In this document: one piece after another, positions 34,058-46,234 of the stretch | Numbering within the stretch: position 1 is the stretch's first letter | How the letters are laid out: every line of letters starts with the position of its first letter | Source of the DNA: Acidovorax sp. A79 | GTDB taxonomy: Bacteria; Pseudomonadota; Gammaproteobacteria; Burkholderiales; Burkholderiaceae_C | Assembly (NCBI RefSeq): GCF_041154505.1 | Contig: NZ_AP028672.1 | Location: 372,001-436,000 of the forward strand | Direction: 5' to 3' | Length of the DNA stretch: 64,000 nt | Program-made: the position numbers and the translations under genes | The notes under the pieces: model-generated | The model's input: only the letters and a program-made list of their open reading frames with translations | Told to the model about the DNA's origin: nothing | Databases searched by the model: none

Positions 34058-35443
34058 ATGCACAGCACCCACCGAGCACCTTTCCCGTTCTTGCGGCGCC
34101 CTATCTCCCTCGCGTCCCCGCTCCGGCTCCCGCTGGCGGCCTGGACTGCCGCCCTGGCGCTGGCGGGTTGCGCCGCCGCCCCGCCCCCCACCCACCGCCC
34201 CGGCGCAGGGACGGCGGCGGCGCCGCAGGCGGCAGCCGCCCGCGTGGCGCCCCCCGCTGCAACCGGCCCGGACACCCCCGCATCCTCCCCCGGCGGCCCC
34301 GCCGCCGACATGGTGGACCACGCAGCGGGCTTCGCCGCCTGGCGCGCCGCCTTTTCCGCGCAGGCCCTGGAGGCCGGCATCCAGCCCGGCACGGTGCGCA
34401 GCGTGCTGGGCCAGGCGCAATGGCAGCCCCGCGTGGTGGAACTGGACCGCGCGCAGCCCGAATTCACCCGCACGCCGTGGTCCTACCTCGACAACGCGGT
34501 CTCCCCGCAGCGCATCGCCCAGGGCCAGGCCAAGCTGGCCGAACACAGCGCCGCGCTCGAGGCGGCCGCCGCCCGCTACGGCGTGCCGGCCACCCTCATC
34601 ACGGCGATCTGGGGCATGGAGAGCAACTACGGCAGCAATTTCGGCACGTTTCGCACCGTGGACGCGCTGTCCACGCTGGCCTACGAAGGGCGCCGGCGCA
34701 CCTGGGCCCAGGCGGAGCTGCTCGCGGCGCTGCGCATCGTGGACCAGGGCGACATCCCGGCGGAGCGCATGCTGGGTTCCTGGGCCGGCGCCATGGGACA
34801 CACGCAGTTCCTTCCTTCCGTCTTCCTGGCCTACGCCGTGGATGCCGACGGCGACGGACACCGCGACATCTGGGGCAGCATCCCGGACGTGGTGGCATCC
34901 ACCGCCCACTTCCTGTCCCGCTCGGGCTGGCAATCCGGCGAGCCCTGGGGCGCCGAGGTCCAGTTGCCGGCGGCCTTCGACCACGCGCGCGCGGACCCGG
35001 CGGTGCGCCAGACCAGCGCGCAATGGGAGGCCGAGGGCGTGCGCGCGCCAGGGGGCCAGCCGCTGCCCCCCCTGGGCGCGGCCTCCATCGCGACCCCTGC
35101 CGGAGCGCGCGGGCCCGCCTTTCTGGTGGGGGCGAACTTCCGGGCGATTCTTCGCTACAACAACTCCGTCAACTACGCCCTGGCGGTCGCACTGTTGTCC
35201 CAGCAGATCGGCGGGGGCGGCCCCATCGCCGCGCCCTGGCCACGCGACCTGGAGCCCCTGTCGCGCACCCAGCTGCAGGCCCTGCAGGAGGCACTGAACC
35301 GCAAGGGCTTCGCGGCCGGCACCCCGGACGGCGTGATGGGCCCCGCCACCCGCGCAGGGCTGCGCGCCTTCCAGCGCAGCACCGGCAGCGTGGCGGACGG
35401 CTACCCCACCCTGGAGATGCTGCAGCGCCTGCAGGCGCCCTGA
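34058..35443 (+). CDS. mltB: Lytic murein transglycosylase, MltB type, with peptidoglycan-binding domain
   Basis: A 461-residue lipoprotein with a lipobox ending in C38 (LALAGC). A Pro/Ala-rich linker (~40-85) precedes the SLT_2 catalytic domain, with general acid E188 in AIWGMESNYGSNFGTFR and the GAMGHTQFLPS signature. A C-terminal peptidoglycan-binding domain (~400-458) contains GTPDGVMGPATRAGLRAFQ. It cleaves peptidoglycan to 1,6-anhydro products at the outer membrane. ATG 34058 is chosen; a GTG 13 codons earlier would put a charged segment ahead of the signal. It ends at a bidirectional terminator shared with clpA. Confidence 0.93.
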   Translation: MHSTHRAPFPFLRRPISLASPLRLPLAAWTAALALAGCAAAPPPTHRPGAGTAAAPQAAAARVAPPAATGPDTPASSPGGPAADMVDHAAGFAAWRAAFSAQALEAGIQPGTVRSVLGQAQWQPRVVELDRAQPEFTRTPWSYLDNAVSPQRIAQGQAKLAEHSAALEAAAARYGVPATLITAIWGMESNYGSNFGTFRTVDALSTLAYEGRRRTWAQAELLAALRIVDQGDIPAERMLGSWAGAMGHTQFLPSVFLAYAVDADGDGHRDIWGSIPDVVASTAHFLSRSGWQSGEPWGAEVQLPAAFDHARADPAVRQTSAQWEAEGVRAPGGQPLPPLGAASIATPAGARGPAFLVGANFRAILRYNNSVNYALAVALLSQQIGGGGPIAAPWPRDLEPLSRTQLQALQEALNRKGFAAGTPDGVMGPATRAGLRAFQRSTGSVADGYPTLEMLQRLQAP

Positions 35444-35519
35444 CCCCGCAGGGCCCCGCCCGGCTGCACGCCCCCACGGACAGCGCGAAAAGCGCAAGCT
35501 TCCGCGAATCCGGCCAAAA

Positions 35520-35549
35520 AAAAGCCCACGGCATACACCGTGGGCTTTT
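35520..35549. terminator. Bidirectional rho-independent terminator between mltB and clpA
   Basis: A perfect 12-bp stem (AAAAGCCCACGG / CCGTGGGCTTTT) with a 6-nt loop, A-run on the left and T-run on the right. It can stop both the plus-strand mltB and minus-strand clpA transcripts, which converge here. Confidence 0.92.
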
Positions 35550-35595
35550 ACCTGGCCGGCACGCGCGCGGCCAGGGCGGCGGCCGCCGCCGCGTG

Positions 35596-37944
<2,349 letters not shown>

Positions 37945-38001
37945 GTGAACTCCTTTGTGCTTGCGTGGAAGGGATAACTGTAGATCGGGATCAAAAACCT
38001 G

Positions 38002-38361
38002 TTATTCAACAGGCTCACTGACACATTGCAGTGGGTGGCCCGCCTTGAGGGCGGCGTCAAGCACTTGTTCCACCTTGGTGGCAGCCACATCGCGGGAGTA
38101 AACGCCGCAGACGCCTTTGCCATCGAGGTGGATCTTCAACATGATCTGGGTGGCTTGCTCGCGGTCCTTGCTGAAAAACTCCTGCAGCACCACGATGACG
38201 AACTCCATGGGGGTGTAGTCGTCATTGAGCATGACCACCTGGTACATCTGGGGCGGCTGGGTCTTTTGTGTGCGTCTTTCGAGCACGACCGAACCGCCAT
38301 CATCCCGCGCTGGCCGGGTCACGGGCGGCGCGGTGGGGGGTGAAGGTGGTTTTGTTGCCAT
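38002..38361 (-). CDS. clpS: ClpS adaptor
   Basis: A 119-residue N-end-rule adaptor. The core [20 protein letters not shown] contains the NDDYT/M residues that contact N-degrons, followed by [20 protein letters not shown]. The first ~35 residues are Pro/Arg/Thr-rich and disordered, somewhat longer than in E. coli. It delivers substrates to ClpA, encoded next. ATG 38361 is preferred to a start three codons upstream. Confidence 0.95.
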   Translation of the reverse strand: MATKPPSPPTAPPVTRPARDDGGSVVLERRTQKTQPPQMYQVVMLNDDYTPMEFVIVVLQEFFSKDREQATQIMLKIHLDGKGVCGVYSRDVAATKVEQVLDAALKAGHPLQCVSEPVE

Positions 38362-38477
38362 GAAAATCATTCTAGCGATCCGCGCGGGGTGATGCCGTGA
38401 GAGAAATCTGACGTTGATCCTGTTTTTTTCAAGCTATGGCGCGCCGGATATTCACTCTTTGGTGTCGCGGGCCCGCC

Positions 38478-41400
38478 CTATTCGTAGACCACGGTGGCGG
38501 ACCCGCTGCCAGCCTGGGCCGTCCAGGCCGCGAGCGCCGCGTCGGTGGGATAGAAACGGGCGCTTTCTCCCAGTTGCAGCTCCGCGACCGCCGCCGCGTC
38601 GCCCGCCACGCAGCGCACGCCCATGCGCACCCGCAGGCCATGGACCAGTTCGCCCTCCGCGATCTCCTCGCGGCGGGCGGGAAATTCCCGCACCAGCCGG
38701 GGCACATCCGGCCCCTTGTCGCCCACCAGCACATGCAGATACTTGCCGAAGCGGCAGCGCGCCCCGGCCAGATCCCAGACCTGCTGCACCTTCACGCGCA
38801 GCCCGCCACTGAAATGGTCCAGCTGCAGGCGGCCCATCATCACCACGAACTCGTCTTCCTTGAGCTGGTTGCGGTAGGTGTTGAGCAGTGCCTCGTCCGC
38901 GGAGGCTTCGATGACACCGGATTTGTCGTCCAGGCGGAAGAGGCCCAGCCTGCCGCGCTGGCCATTGATCACCCGGAAGTCGCTGATGATCCCGGCGAGG
39001 ACCTGGGGTTCTCGGCTGTCCAGCAGCTCGTCGATGGAGGTGCGCACGAAGCGCCGCACCTCGGTGGCGACTTCGTCGAACAGATGGCCGGAGAGGTAGA
39101 AGCCGACCGCCGTTTTCTCCTGCGTCAACCGCTCCTTGATGCCCCAGGGCATGGCATCCACCAGATCCGGCTCCTGCGTGCTCGAGCCATGGGCGTCGTC
39201 GCCCATCATGTCGAAAAGCCCCCCCTGGTTCACATTGGCCAGCGTGGCCGCCGAAAAATCGAACGCGCGGTCGATGGAAGCCACCAGGGAGGCACGGTTG
39301 AGGTGGAGCGAGTCAAACGCACCCGCCTTGATCAGCGCCTCCACCGTGCGCTTGTTCAGGCGCGCCCGGTCCACCCGCACGCAGAAGTCGAACAGGCTCT
39401 TGAAGGGGCCGGTGGTCGAGCCTTGCGGCCCCTCGCCCCGCCCCTCGCGCGCGGCCACGATGGCTTCGATGGCCTGCTGCCCCGTGCCTTTGACGGCCCC
39501 CAGGCCGTAGCGGATGATCTTGTCGGTCACCGGCTCGAAGCGGTAGAAGCCCCGGTTGACATCCGGCGGCTCGAACGAGAGCCCCATCTTCTGCGCGTCC
39601 TCGAACAGCACCTTGAGCTTGTCGGTGTCGTCCATTTCCACGGTCATGTTGGCGCAGAAGAACTCGGCCGTGAAGTGCACCTTGAGCCAGCCGGTGTGGT
39701 ACGCCAGCAGCGAGTACGCGGCAGCGTGCGACTTGTTGAAGCCGTAGCCGGCGAACTTCTCCATCAGGTCGAACACTTCGTCGGCCTTCTCCTGGCCAAT
39801 GCCCTTCTCGGCGGCCCCCTTGCGGAAGATCTCGCGGTGCTCGGCCATCTCCTCGGCCTTCTTCTTGCCCATGGCGCGGCGCAGCATGTCGGCGCCGCCC
39901 AGGCTGTAGCCCCCCAGCACCTGGGCGGTCTGCATCACCTGCTCCTGGTACACCATGATCCCGTAGGTCTCGGCGAGCACCTTTTCCACCAGCGGGTGCG
40001 GGTATTCCACGACCTCCTTGCCGTGCTTGCGGTTCACGAAGCTGGGGATCAGGTCCATGGGGCCCGGGCGGTACAGCGCGTTGAGCGCGATCAGATCCTC
40101 CAGCCGGCTGGGGCGCGCCTCCTTGAGCATGCCCTGCATGCCCCGGCTTTCAAACTGGAACACCGCCTCGGTCTTGCCTTCCGAGAACAGGCGGTAGGTG
40201 GGCCCGTCGTCCAGCGGGACGGCTTCATACGTGAAGTTCTCCTGCCCCTTGTGGCGCTTCATGATGAATTCGCGCGCGATCTCCAGGATGGTCAGCGTGG
40301 CCAGGCCCAAGAAGTCGAACTTCACCAGGCCGATGGCCTCCACGTCGTCCTTGTCGTACTGGCTCACGGCCGATTCGCTGCCCGGCTGCTGGTATAGCGG
40401 GCAAAAGTCGGTGAGCTTGCCCGGCGCGATCAGCACCCCGCCCGCATGCATGCCGATGTTGCGCGTCATGCCCTCGAGCTTCTGGGCCATCTCGATGATG
40501 GTCTTGACGTCCTCTTCCTTCTGCACGCGCTCGTACAGCTGCGGCTCCAGTTCCAGCGCGTAGTTGTTCTTGTCGCCTTCCTTCTTCACCTCGGGCGGGT
40601 AGGCCAGCGTGTACGACATGCCGGGCTTGCCCGGCACCAGCTTGGAGATGCCGTCGCAGAACATGTAGCTCATGTCCATCACCCGGCCCACGTCGCGGAT
40701 GGCCGCCTTGGCGGCCATGGTTCCGAAGGTGGCGATCTGGCTCACCGCGTTCTTGCCGTACTTGTCCTTCACGTAGTCGATCACCCGGTCGCGGTTGGAC
40801 TGGCAGAAGTCGATGTCGAAGTCGGGCATGGACACCCGTTCGGGGTTCAGGAAGCGCTCGAACAGCAGGTTGTACTGCAGCGGGTCCAGGTCGGTGATCT
40901 TGAGCGCATAGGCCACCAGCGAGCCGGCGCCCGAGCCCCGGCCCGGCCCCACGGGACAGCCGTTGGCCTTGGCCCACTGGATGAAGTCCCCCACGATGAG
41001 GAAGTAACCCGGAAAGCCCATCTTGAGGATGGTGCCGATCTCGAACTCCAGCCGCTCCACGTAACGCGGGCGCTGCTGGTCGCGCTCGACCTCCTTGGGA
41101 AACAGCAGTTTCAGCCGCGCCTCCAGGCCATCGAACGATGCAAGCCCGAAATACTCGTCGATCGGCATGCCGTTGGGTGTGGGAAAGTCCGGCAGCTGCG
41201 GCTTGCCCAGCACCAGGGTGAGGTTGCAGCGCTGCGCGATTTCCACCGTGTTCGCGATGGCCGAGGGCACGTCCGCAAACAGCGCCTCCATCTCCGCGGA
41301 GGATTTGAAGTACTGGTCGCGCGTGAACTTGCGCACGCGGCGCGGATTGGCCAGGATCTCGCCCTCAGCGATGCAGATGCGCGCTTCGTGCGCCTCGTAG

Positions 41401-42011
41401 TCGTCCGCCGTGGCGAACTGCACCGGATGCGTCGCCACCACGGGCAAGCTCAGGCGCGCCGCCAGCTGCGCCGCGGCCACCACGTGGCTTTCATCGTCCA
41501 CGCGGCCCGCCCGCTGCAACTCGATGTAAAACCGGTGTGGAAACAGCCCCGCCAGGCGCAAGGCCACCTGGGCGGCGCCCGACTCATCCCCCTTCAGGAG
41601 GGCCTGCCCCACGGGCCCTGCCTGTGCCCCGGCCAGGGCGATCAGCCCCTCCGAAAGCTCCTGCAGCCAGTCCCAGGTGCACAGCGCCAGGTTCTTGACG
41701 ACATTGCGCGTCCAGGCGCGCGCCAGCAGTTCGGACAGATTGAGGTAGCCCTGGCGGTTCTGCACCAGCACGATGAGGCGCGAGGGCGCTGCGCCCGCCT
41801 CGCCCTCCAGAAAGATCTCGGCCCCCAGGACGGGCTTGACGCCCTTGCCCCGCGCCTCCTTGTAGAACTTGATCGCGCCAAAAAGGTTGTTGAGATCGGT
41901 GATGGCCAGCGCGGGCTGGCCGTCCTTGGCGGCGGCCTTGGCCACCTCATCGATTCGATTGGTACCGTCGACGACGGAAAACTCGGTGTGCAGGCGCAGG
42001 TGAACAAACAT
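38478..42011 (-). CDS. dnaE: DNA polymerase III alpha subunit
   Basis: A 1177-residue replicative polymerase. The PHP domain is at the N-terminus (FVHLRLHTEFSVVDG, AITDLNNLFGAIKF). The palm carries VGPGRGSGAGSLVAYAL and MPDFDIDFCQSNRDRVIDYV, the catalytic Asp loop. Fingers and tandem HhH follow, then the OB-fold and C-terminal tau-binding region. ATG 42011 begins right at the PHP domain; the frame stays open upstream without homology. It is divergent from bamD. Confidence 0.97.
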   Translation of the reverse strand: MFVHLRLHTEFSVVDGTNRIDEVAKAAAKDGQPALAITDLNNLFGAIKFYKEARGKGVKPVLGAEIFLEGEAGAAPSRLIVLVQNRQGYLNLSELLARAWTRNVVKNLALCTWDWLQELSEGLIALAGAQAGPVGQALLKGDESGAAQVALRLAGLFPHRFYIELQRAGRVDDESHVVAAAQLAARLSLPVVATHPVQFATADDYEAHEARICIAEGEILANPRRVRKFTRDQYFKSSAEMEALFADVPSAIANTVEIAQRCNLTLVLGKPQLPDFPTPNGMPIDEYFGLASFDGLEARLKLLFPKEVERDQQRPRYVERLEFEIGTILKMGFPGYFLIVGDFIQWAKANGCPVGPGRGSGAGSLVAYALKITDLDPLQYNLLFERFLNPERVSMPDFDIDFCQSNRDRVIDYVKDKYGKNAVSQIATFGTMAAKAAIRDVGRVMDMSYMFCDGISKLVPGKPGMSYTLAYPPEVKKEGDKNNYALELEPQLYERVQKEEDVKTIIEMAQKLEGMTRNIGMHAGGVLIAPGKLTDFCPLYQQPGSESAVSQYDKDDVEAIGLVKFDFLGLATLTILEIAREFIMKRHKGQENFTYEAVPLDDGPTYRLFSEGKTEAVFQFESRGMQGMLKEARPSRLEDLIALNALYRPGPMDLIPSFVNRKHGKEVVEYPHPLVEKVLAETYGIMVYQEQVMQTAQVLGGYSLGGADMLRRAMGKKKAEEMAEHREIFRKGAAEKGIGQEKADEVFDLMEKFAGYGFNKSHAAAYSLLAYHTGWLKVHFTAEFFCANMTVEMDDTDKLKVLFEDAQKMGLSFEPPDVNRGFYRFEPVTDKIIRYGLGAVKGTGQQAIEAIVAAREGRGEGPQGSTTGPFKSLFDFCVRVDRARLNKRTVEALIKAGAFDSLHLNRASLVASIDRAFDFSAATLANVNQGGLFDMMGDDAHGSSTQEPDLVDAMPWGIKERLTQEKTAVGFYLSGHLFDEVATEVRRFVRTSIDELLDSREPQVLAGIISDFRVINGQRGRLGLFRLDDKSGVIEASADEALLNTYRNQLKEDEFVVMMGRLQLDHFSGGLRVKVQQVWDLAGARCRFGKYLHVLVGDKGPDVPRLVREFPARREEIAEGELVHGLRVRMGVRCVAGDAAAVAELQLGESARFYPTDAALAAWTAQAGSGSATVVYE

Positions 42012-42069
42012 GGGAGCATTGTAGAAAGCCCCACGCGCCTCGCCACGAAAGCCAGCCGCACGGCGCCTC

Positions 42070-42095
42070 TTGACAGGGACGGCCGCCGGTACAAT
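42070..42095 (+). promoter_or_regulatory. Possible sigma-70 promoter for bamD
   Basis: TTGACA (42070-42075) and TACAAT (42090-42095) both look good, but the 14-nt spacer is shorter than the usual 16-18. The site lies ~100 bp before the bamD start. Confidence 0.35.
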
Positions 42096-42192
42096 GCCTT
42101 TCCGTGCCCCGGATGCCAACGGCGCCCGGCCCGCTGGACCGGCGCAGATATCCTGCACCCCCTGTCTCCTCTTTTGCTGAAAGCTGCTTGCG

Positions 42193-42990
42193 ATGCTGCG
42201 TGCCCCACTGCCCCTCGTTTCCGCCCTGCTGCTTGCCGGTCTGCTGGCGGGTTGCTCCAGCACGACCGAAGACAAAACGGCCAACTGGAGCCCCAACCGC
42301 ATCCATTCGGAAGCGCAGGACGAGATGAACAGCGGCGCCTATGACAAGGCCGTTCCCCTGCTGGAAAAGCTGGAGGGCCGCGCGGCAGGCACTCCGCTGG
42401 CGCAGCAGGCCCAGATCGACAAGGCGTACGCGCACTACAAGGCCGGCGAGAAGGCCCAGGCCATCGCGACGCTGGACCGTTTCATGAAGCTGCACCCCGC
42501 CAGTCCGGCGTTCGACTACGCGCTGTACCTCAAGGGCCTGGTGAACTTCAATGACAACCTGGGCCTGTTCTCGTTCATCTCGCGCCAGGACCTCTCCGAG
42601 CGCGACCAGAAAGCCGCCAAGGATTCGTTCGAAGCCTTCAGCGAGCTGGTCACCCGCTTTCCGGAATCGCGCTACGCGCAGGACTCGCGCCAGCGCATGA
42701 CCTACATCGTCAATTCGCTCGCGCAATACGAAGTGCATGTGGCGCGCTACTACTTCCAGCGCGGCGCCTATGTGGCGGCCATCAGCCGCGCGCAGGTGGC
42801 GCTGGCCGACTACCAGGGCGTGCCCGCGCTGGAAGAAGCGCTGTACATCCTCATCCAGTCCTATGACGCGCTGGGCATGACGCAGCTGCGCGACGATGCG
42901 CGCCGGGTGATGGACACCTCGTACCCCCAGAGCGAGTACGTGCGCGGCGGCCTCAGGGCCAAGGCCGATCCGTGGTGGAAGTTCTGGTAA
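42193..42990 (+). CDS. bamD: Outer-membrane assembly lipoprotein BamD
   Basis: A 265-residue lipoprotein with lipobox LLAGC (C21). Five TPR-like repeats follow, with AGEKAQAIATLDRFMKLHPASP and FPESRYAQDSRQRMTYIVNSLA typical of BamD/ComL, and a C-terminal DPWWKFW. It is an essential part of the BAM beta-barrel assembly machine, facing the periplasm. Its 3' end overlaps the end of the convergent helicase gene by 38 bp. Confidence 0.95.
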   Translation: MLRAPLPLVSALLLAGLLAGCSSTTEDKTANWSPNRIHSEAQDEMNSGAYDKAVPLLEKLEGRAAGTPLAQQAQIDKAYAHYKAGEKAQAIATLDRFMKLHPASPAFDYALYLKGLVNFNDNLGLFSFISRQDLSERDQKAAKDSFEAFSELVTRFPESRYAQDSRQRMTYIVNSLAQYEVHVARYYFQRGAYVAAISRAQVALADYQGVPALEEALYILIQSYDALGMTQLRDDARRVMDTSYPQSEYVRGGLRAKADPWWKFW

Positions 42991-45001
42991 GCGCCTGAAC
43001 CGCGGCCTCGAATTCCTGCTGTGATTCCAGGCGCCGCATCGGCGGCAGCGCCGCCAGCAGGCGCTTGCCATAGCCCATGGTGACCAGGCGGGTGTCGCCC
43101 ACCACGAGAATGCCGTGGTCGGACTCGCGGCGTATCAGGCGCCCCGCCCCCTGCTTGAGCGCGACGGCCGCCTCCGGCAGCGCGTAGGATTTGAACGCCT
43201 TCCCGCCCGATTCTTCGATGCGCTGCGTGCGCGCTTCCACCAGGGGATCGCCCGGAGGCGGAAAAGGCAGCTTGTCGATGACAACAAGCTGCAATGCGTC
43301 GCCGGGCACATCAAATCCTTCCCAGAACGTGGCCGACGCCACCAGCACACAGCCCCGCTGTCCGTGCTCGCTCCCTTCCCGAAAACGCTCCATCAGCCGC
43401 CGCTTGGGCCACTCGCCCTGCACCAGGACCTCCAGGCTGCCCGATGCCGCAAACCGGTCTCCGAGCGCATCGCCGATCGTGCGCAGGGCCTTGAGCGTGG
43501 TGGTCAATACCAGCGTGCGGCCACCGAGCTGCTCCGCCGCCTGGGCCACCCATTGCGCCAGCATGCCGCTGTGCGCGGGGTCGGCCGGCGACGGCAGGTG
43601 GCGCGGGACGTACAGTGCCGCCTGCGACGCATAGTCGAAGGGGCTCGCGACCCGCAGGATCTCGGCATCCTGCAAGCCGGCCCGCTCCGTGAACCAGCTC
43701 AGCCGCTCGTCATCGCCCAGCGTGGCCGACGTGAAGATCCATGCCCTGCCGGGGCCCGCCGCGGACTCCTCGGGCCAGCCATCTTCGCCCGCCGGTTCGG
43801 CCGGCGAGGCCAGCAGGCGGGTGCGCATGGCCTCGGCGATGTCCAGGGGCGACTCCATCAGGCGCAATTGCGCACCCACATCGATCCAGCGCACGGCGTC
43901 AGGGTTGCCAGGGCCGGCGAAATGCGCCAGCCGCGCCAGCAGTTCGGTCCCGCGCTCGTACAGCCGCACAAAGTCGGGCGCCATTTCGCTGACCGTGTCG
44001 AGCGCCTCCTGGGCCTGTGCGCAGGCGACCGCCATGCCGCGGATGGCCGCATGCCACGCATCACCCGCCACGCCCTGCGGCACCTCATCCGTCCAGCGCA
44101 GCTTCGCCCCGCCCCGCCGCTCTCCCACCGTCAGGCGCAAGTCCCGGGCCGAAAGATCCACCAGGCTGGCCAGCCCCGTCCAGTCCGCCAGGCCGCGCGC
44201 ATGCTGCAGCCCCACGGCCAGGAGGTCCCTGCCGAAGTCCATCAGCTGGCCCGTGGACAGCGCAAGCCCCAGAAACTGCACGCCGGTTTCGTTGATCTGG
44301 TGCGCCTCGTCGAACACCACCACGCGCACCGACGGCAAGAGCTCGGCCATGCCGGATTCGCGGACCGCCAGGTCGGCAAAGAAGAGGTGGTGGTTGATGA
44401 CCACGATGTCCGCCGCCAACGCCTCCCGCCGTGCCAGATGCACGTGGCATTCGCGGAAACGCGGGCACGGGGAGCCCAGGCAGTTCTCCCGGGTGGATGT
44501 GACCAGCGGGATCACGGGCGACCGCTCGTCCAGCCCTGTCAGCTCCGCCAGATCGCCCGAGCGGGTGCCGTGGGACCAGCTCTCCACCTTGGCCAGCACG
44601 CGCGCCACGCCGGGCTCACGGGCAGACACGTCCTGGCGCGCCAGCTCCATGCGGTACAGGCACAGATAGCTCGCCCGGCCCTTGAGAAGCGCCATGCGCA
44701 CCGGCAGGCCCAGCGTCTGGGCCAGGCGCGGAAGATCGCGCGCGAACAGCTGGTCCTGCAGGGCCTTGGTGGCGGTGGACAGCAGCACGCGCTCGCCGCT
44801 GAGCAGCGCCGGCACGAGGTAGGAGAAGGTCTTGCCCACCCCCGTGCCCGCCTCCACGACCAGGGCGCCACCGGCCTCGATGGTGCGCGCCACGGCCACC
44901 GCCATGTCCGTCTGTCCCGCACGGGGCTGGAAATGCACGTCCGCCCGCGCCAGCACGCCATCGGCGGCGAACACCTCCTGAACCATTTCCGCCAGCGCCA
45001 T
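42953..45001 (-). CDS. DinG/YoaA-family ATP-dependent DNA helicase with Fe-S cluster
   Basis: A 682-residue XPD-like helicase. Walker A is EAGTGVGKT (50-58) and the DEAH box is at 231-234 (FDEAHQINE). Four cysteines for a 4Fe-4S cluster are C114, C174, C179 and C185 (CLGSPCPRFREC). Late helicase motifs include VLVASATFWEGFDVPG and QGAGRLIRRESD. It probably unwinds 5'-tailed DNA, R-loops or forks. Its ATG overlaps the stop of the upstream DUF465 gene (TGATG), and its 3' end overlaps bamD. Confidence 0.93.
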   Translation of the reverse strand: MALAEMVQEVFAADGVLARADVHFQPRAGQTDMAVAVARTIEAGGALVVEAGTGVGKTFSYLVPALLSGERVLLSTATKALQDQLFARDLPRLAQTLGLPVRMALLKGRASYLCLYRMELARQDVSAREPGVARVLAKVESWSHGTRSGDLAELTGLDERSPVIPLVTSTRENCLGSPCPRFRECHVHLARREALAADIVVINHHLFFADLAVRESGMAELLPSVRVVVFDEAHQINETGVQFLGLALSTGQLMDFGRDLLAVGLQHARGLADWTGLASLVDLSARDLRLTVGERRGGAKLRWTDEVPQGVAGDAWHAAIRGMAVACAQAQEALDTVSEMAPDFVRLYERGTELLARLAHFAGPGNPDAVRWIDVGAQLRLMESPLDIAEAMRTRLLASPAEPAGEDGWPEESAAGPGRAWIFTSATLGDDERLSWFTERAGLQDAEILRVASPFDYASQAALYVPRHLPSPADPAHSGMLAQWVAQAAEQLGGRTLVLTTTLKALRTIGDALGDRFAASGSLEVLVQGEWPKRRLMERFREGSEHGQRGCVLVASATFWEGFDVPGDALQLVVIDKLPFPPPGDPLVEARTQRIEESGGKAFKSYALPEAAVALKQGAGRLIRRESDHGILVVGDTRLVTMGYGKRLLAALPPMRRLESQQEFEAAVQALTRTSTTDRPWP

Positions 45002-45204
45002 CAGGCGGGCTCTTGGGGTTGAAGGGCCCGCTCCAAGCGATGCATGGCATCGCGCAGCGCAAGGCGGCGCTTCTTGAGGCGGCGCAGTGTGAATTCGTCA
45101 GGTGCCCCGTCTGGAGCACACAGGCCGATCAGGGCATCGAGATCGGCATGTTCGATGCGCAGTGCAATGAGCTGCCGGTGCGGAGAATGGAGGCTGAGGT
45201 TCAA
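45001..45204 (-). CDS. DUF465/YdcH-family small protein
   Basis: A small helical protein of about 67 residues with the family core IEHADLDALIGLC and RRLKKRRLALRDAMHRLE, rich in basic residues. No ATG exists in frame. TTG at 45204 gives a compact protein; GTG at 45237 is an alternative. The stop codon overlaps the helicase start, so they are probably coupled. Function in this family is unknown. Confidence 0.7.
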   Translation of the reverse strand: MNLSLHSPHRQLIALRIEHADLDALIGLCAPDGAPDEFTLRRLKKRRLALRDAMHRLERALQPQEPA

Positions 45205-45311
45205 GGCGTGGGGGCCGCAGGATGGCAAAAATGCCACAGGCGGGCGGATAATACGCGCTTGGCCCGCATTCCGCGACGGCCGTTTGCGTACGCGCCCCCA
45301 CAATCACCAGC

Positions 45312-46118
45312 ATGACCAAAGCGTTTCGCCTCATCGCGTCCACCGGTATCCACAAGGGTGACCGGGAGTACCAGCAAGACCAGGTGACCTTGATCTCGCA
45401 CGAGCGGCACAACGGCTGCGTGCTGGGCGTGATTGCCGACGGGATGGGCGGCCGCAGCGGCGGGCGCAAGGCATCCGACCAGGTCATGATGACGGCGCGC
45501 CAGCTGTTCGAACGCTATTCTCCGGACACCGACGACCCGGTGGCCATGCTCAAGAGCATGGTCGAGGAAGCCCACATCGTCATCCGCCTCACGGCCATCG
45601 CGGCCGAGCAGGAGCCGCACAGCACCATCGCGGCCTTCCTCATCAACCCGCGCGGCGACTGCCACTGGGTGCACGCGGGCGATTCGCGCATCTACCACTT
45701 TCAGGGCGCGCGCATGGTGTTTCGCACCAGCGACCATTCCTATGTCCAGGCACTGGTGGACCGGGGCGAGCTCACCGAGGCGGAGGCCAACAACCATCCG
45801 CATTCCAACATCCTGGTGGGCTGCCTGGGGACCGAAAGCGACCCGCCCATCACCACCCATGTGATTCCGCAGCTGCAGCCGGGCGACGTGCTCATGGCCT
45901 GCAGCGACGGCGTGTGGCACTACTTTTCGCCCACCGAACTGGGTTCCGTGGTGGACTCGCTGTCGCCACGGGAAGCCACGGAGTTCCTGATCGAGAAAGC
46001 CCGTTCCCGGGCGCGCGGCGGCGGTGACAACCTTTCCCTGGTCATCGTGAAGATGGAAGCGCTGGTGGAAGAAAAGAAGGTGGCGCGCCTGGTCCCCGCC
46101 GACGCAGGCCGGCCCTGA
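45312..46118 (+). CDS. PP2C-family protein phosphatase
   Basis: A 268-residue soluble Ser/Thr phosphatase of the PPM/PP2C family. Metal/phosphate motifs are GDREYQQDQV (16-25, RxxxxxD type), ADGMGG (42-47), HAGDSRIY, ACSDGVWHY and GGGDNLSLVIV. There is no extra domain. It could reverse phosphorylation by the Ser/Thr kinase encoded at 29.7-31.0 kb, but they are not adjacent. It is divergent from the DUF465-helicase pair. Confidence 0.93.
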   Translation: MTKAFRLIASTGIHKGDREYQQDQVTLISHERHNGCVLGVIADGMGGRSGGRKASDQVMMTARQLFERYSPDTDDPVAMLKSMVEEAHIVIRLTAIAAEQEPHSTIAAFLINPRGDCHWVHAGDSRIYHFQGARMVFRTSDHSYVQALVDRGELTEAEANNHPHSNILVGCLGTESDPPITTHVIPQLQPGDVLMACSDGVWHYFSPTELGSVVDSLSPREATEFLIEKARSRARGGGDNLSLVIVKMEALVEEKKVARLVPADAGRP

Positions 46119-46234
46119 TACGCCCCGGGGCCCGGCTGACGCTGGTTGGTGGGCTCACGCCTGCGCCAGCAGATCCAGGCCACTCCGCCAGATCCCTGCG
46201 CGGCGCCTGCGCATGCCCTACGCCAGAACCGTTC

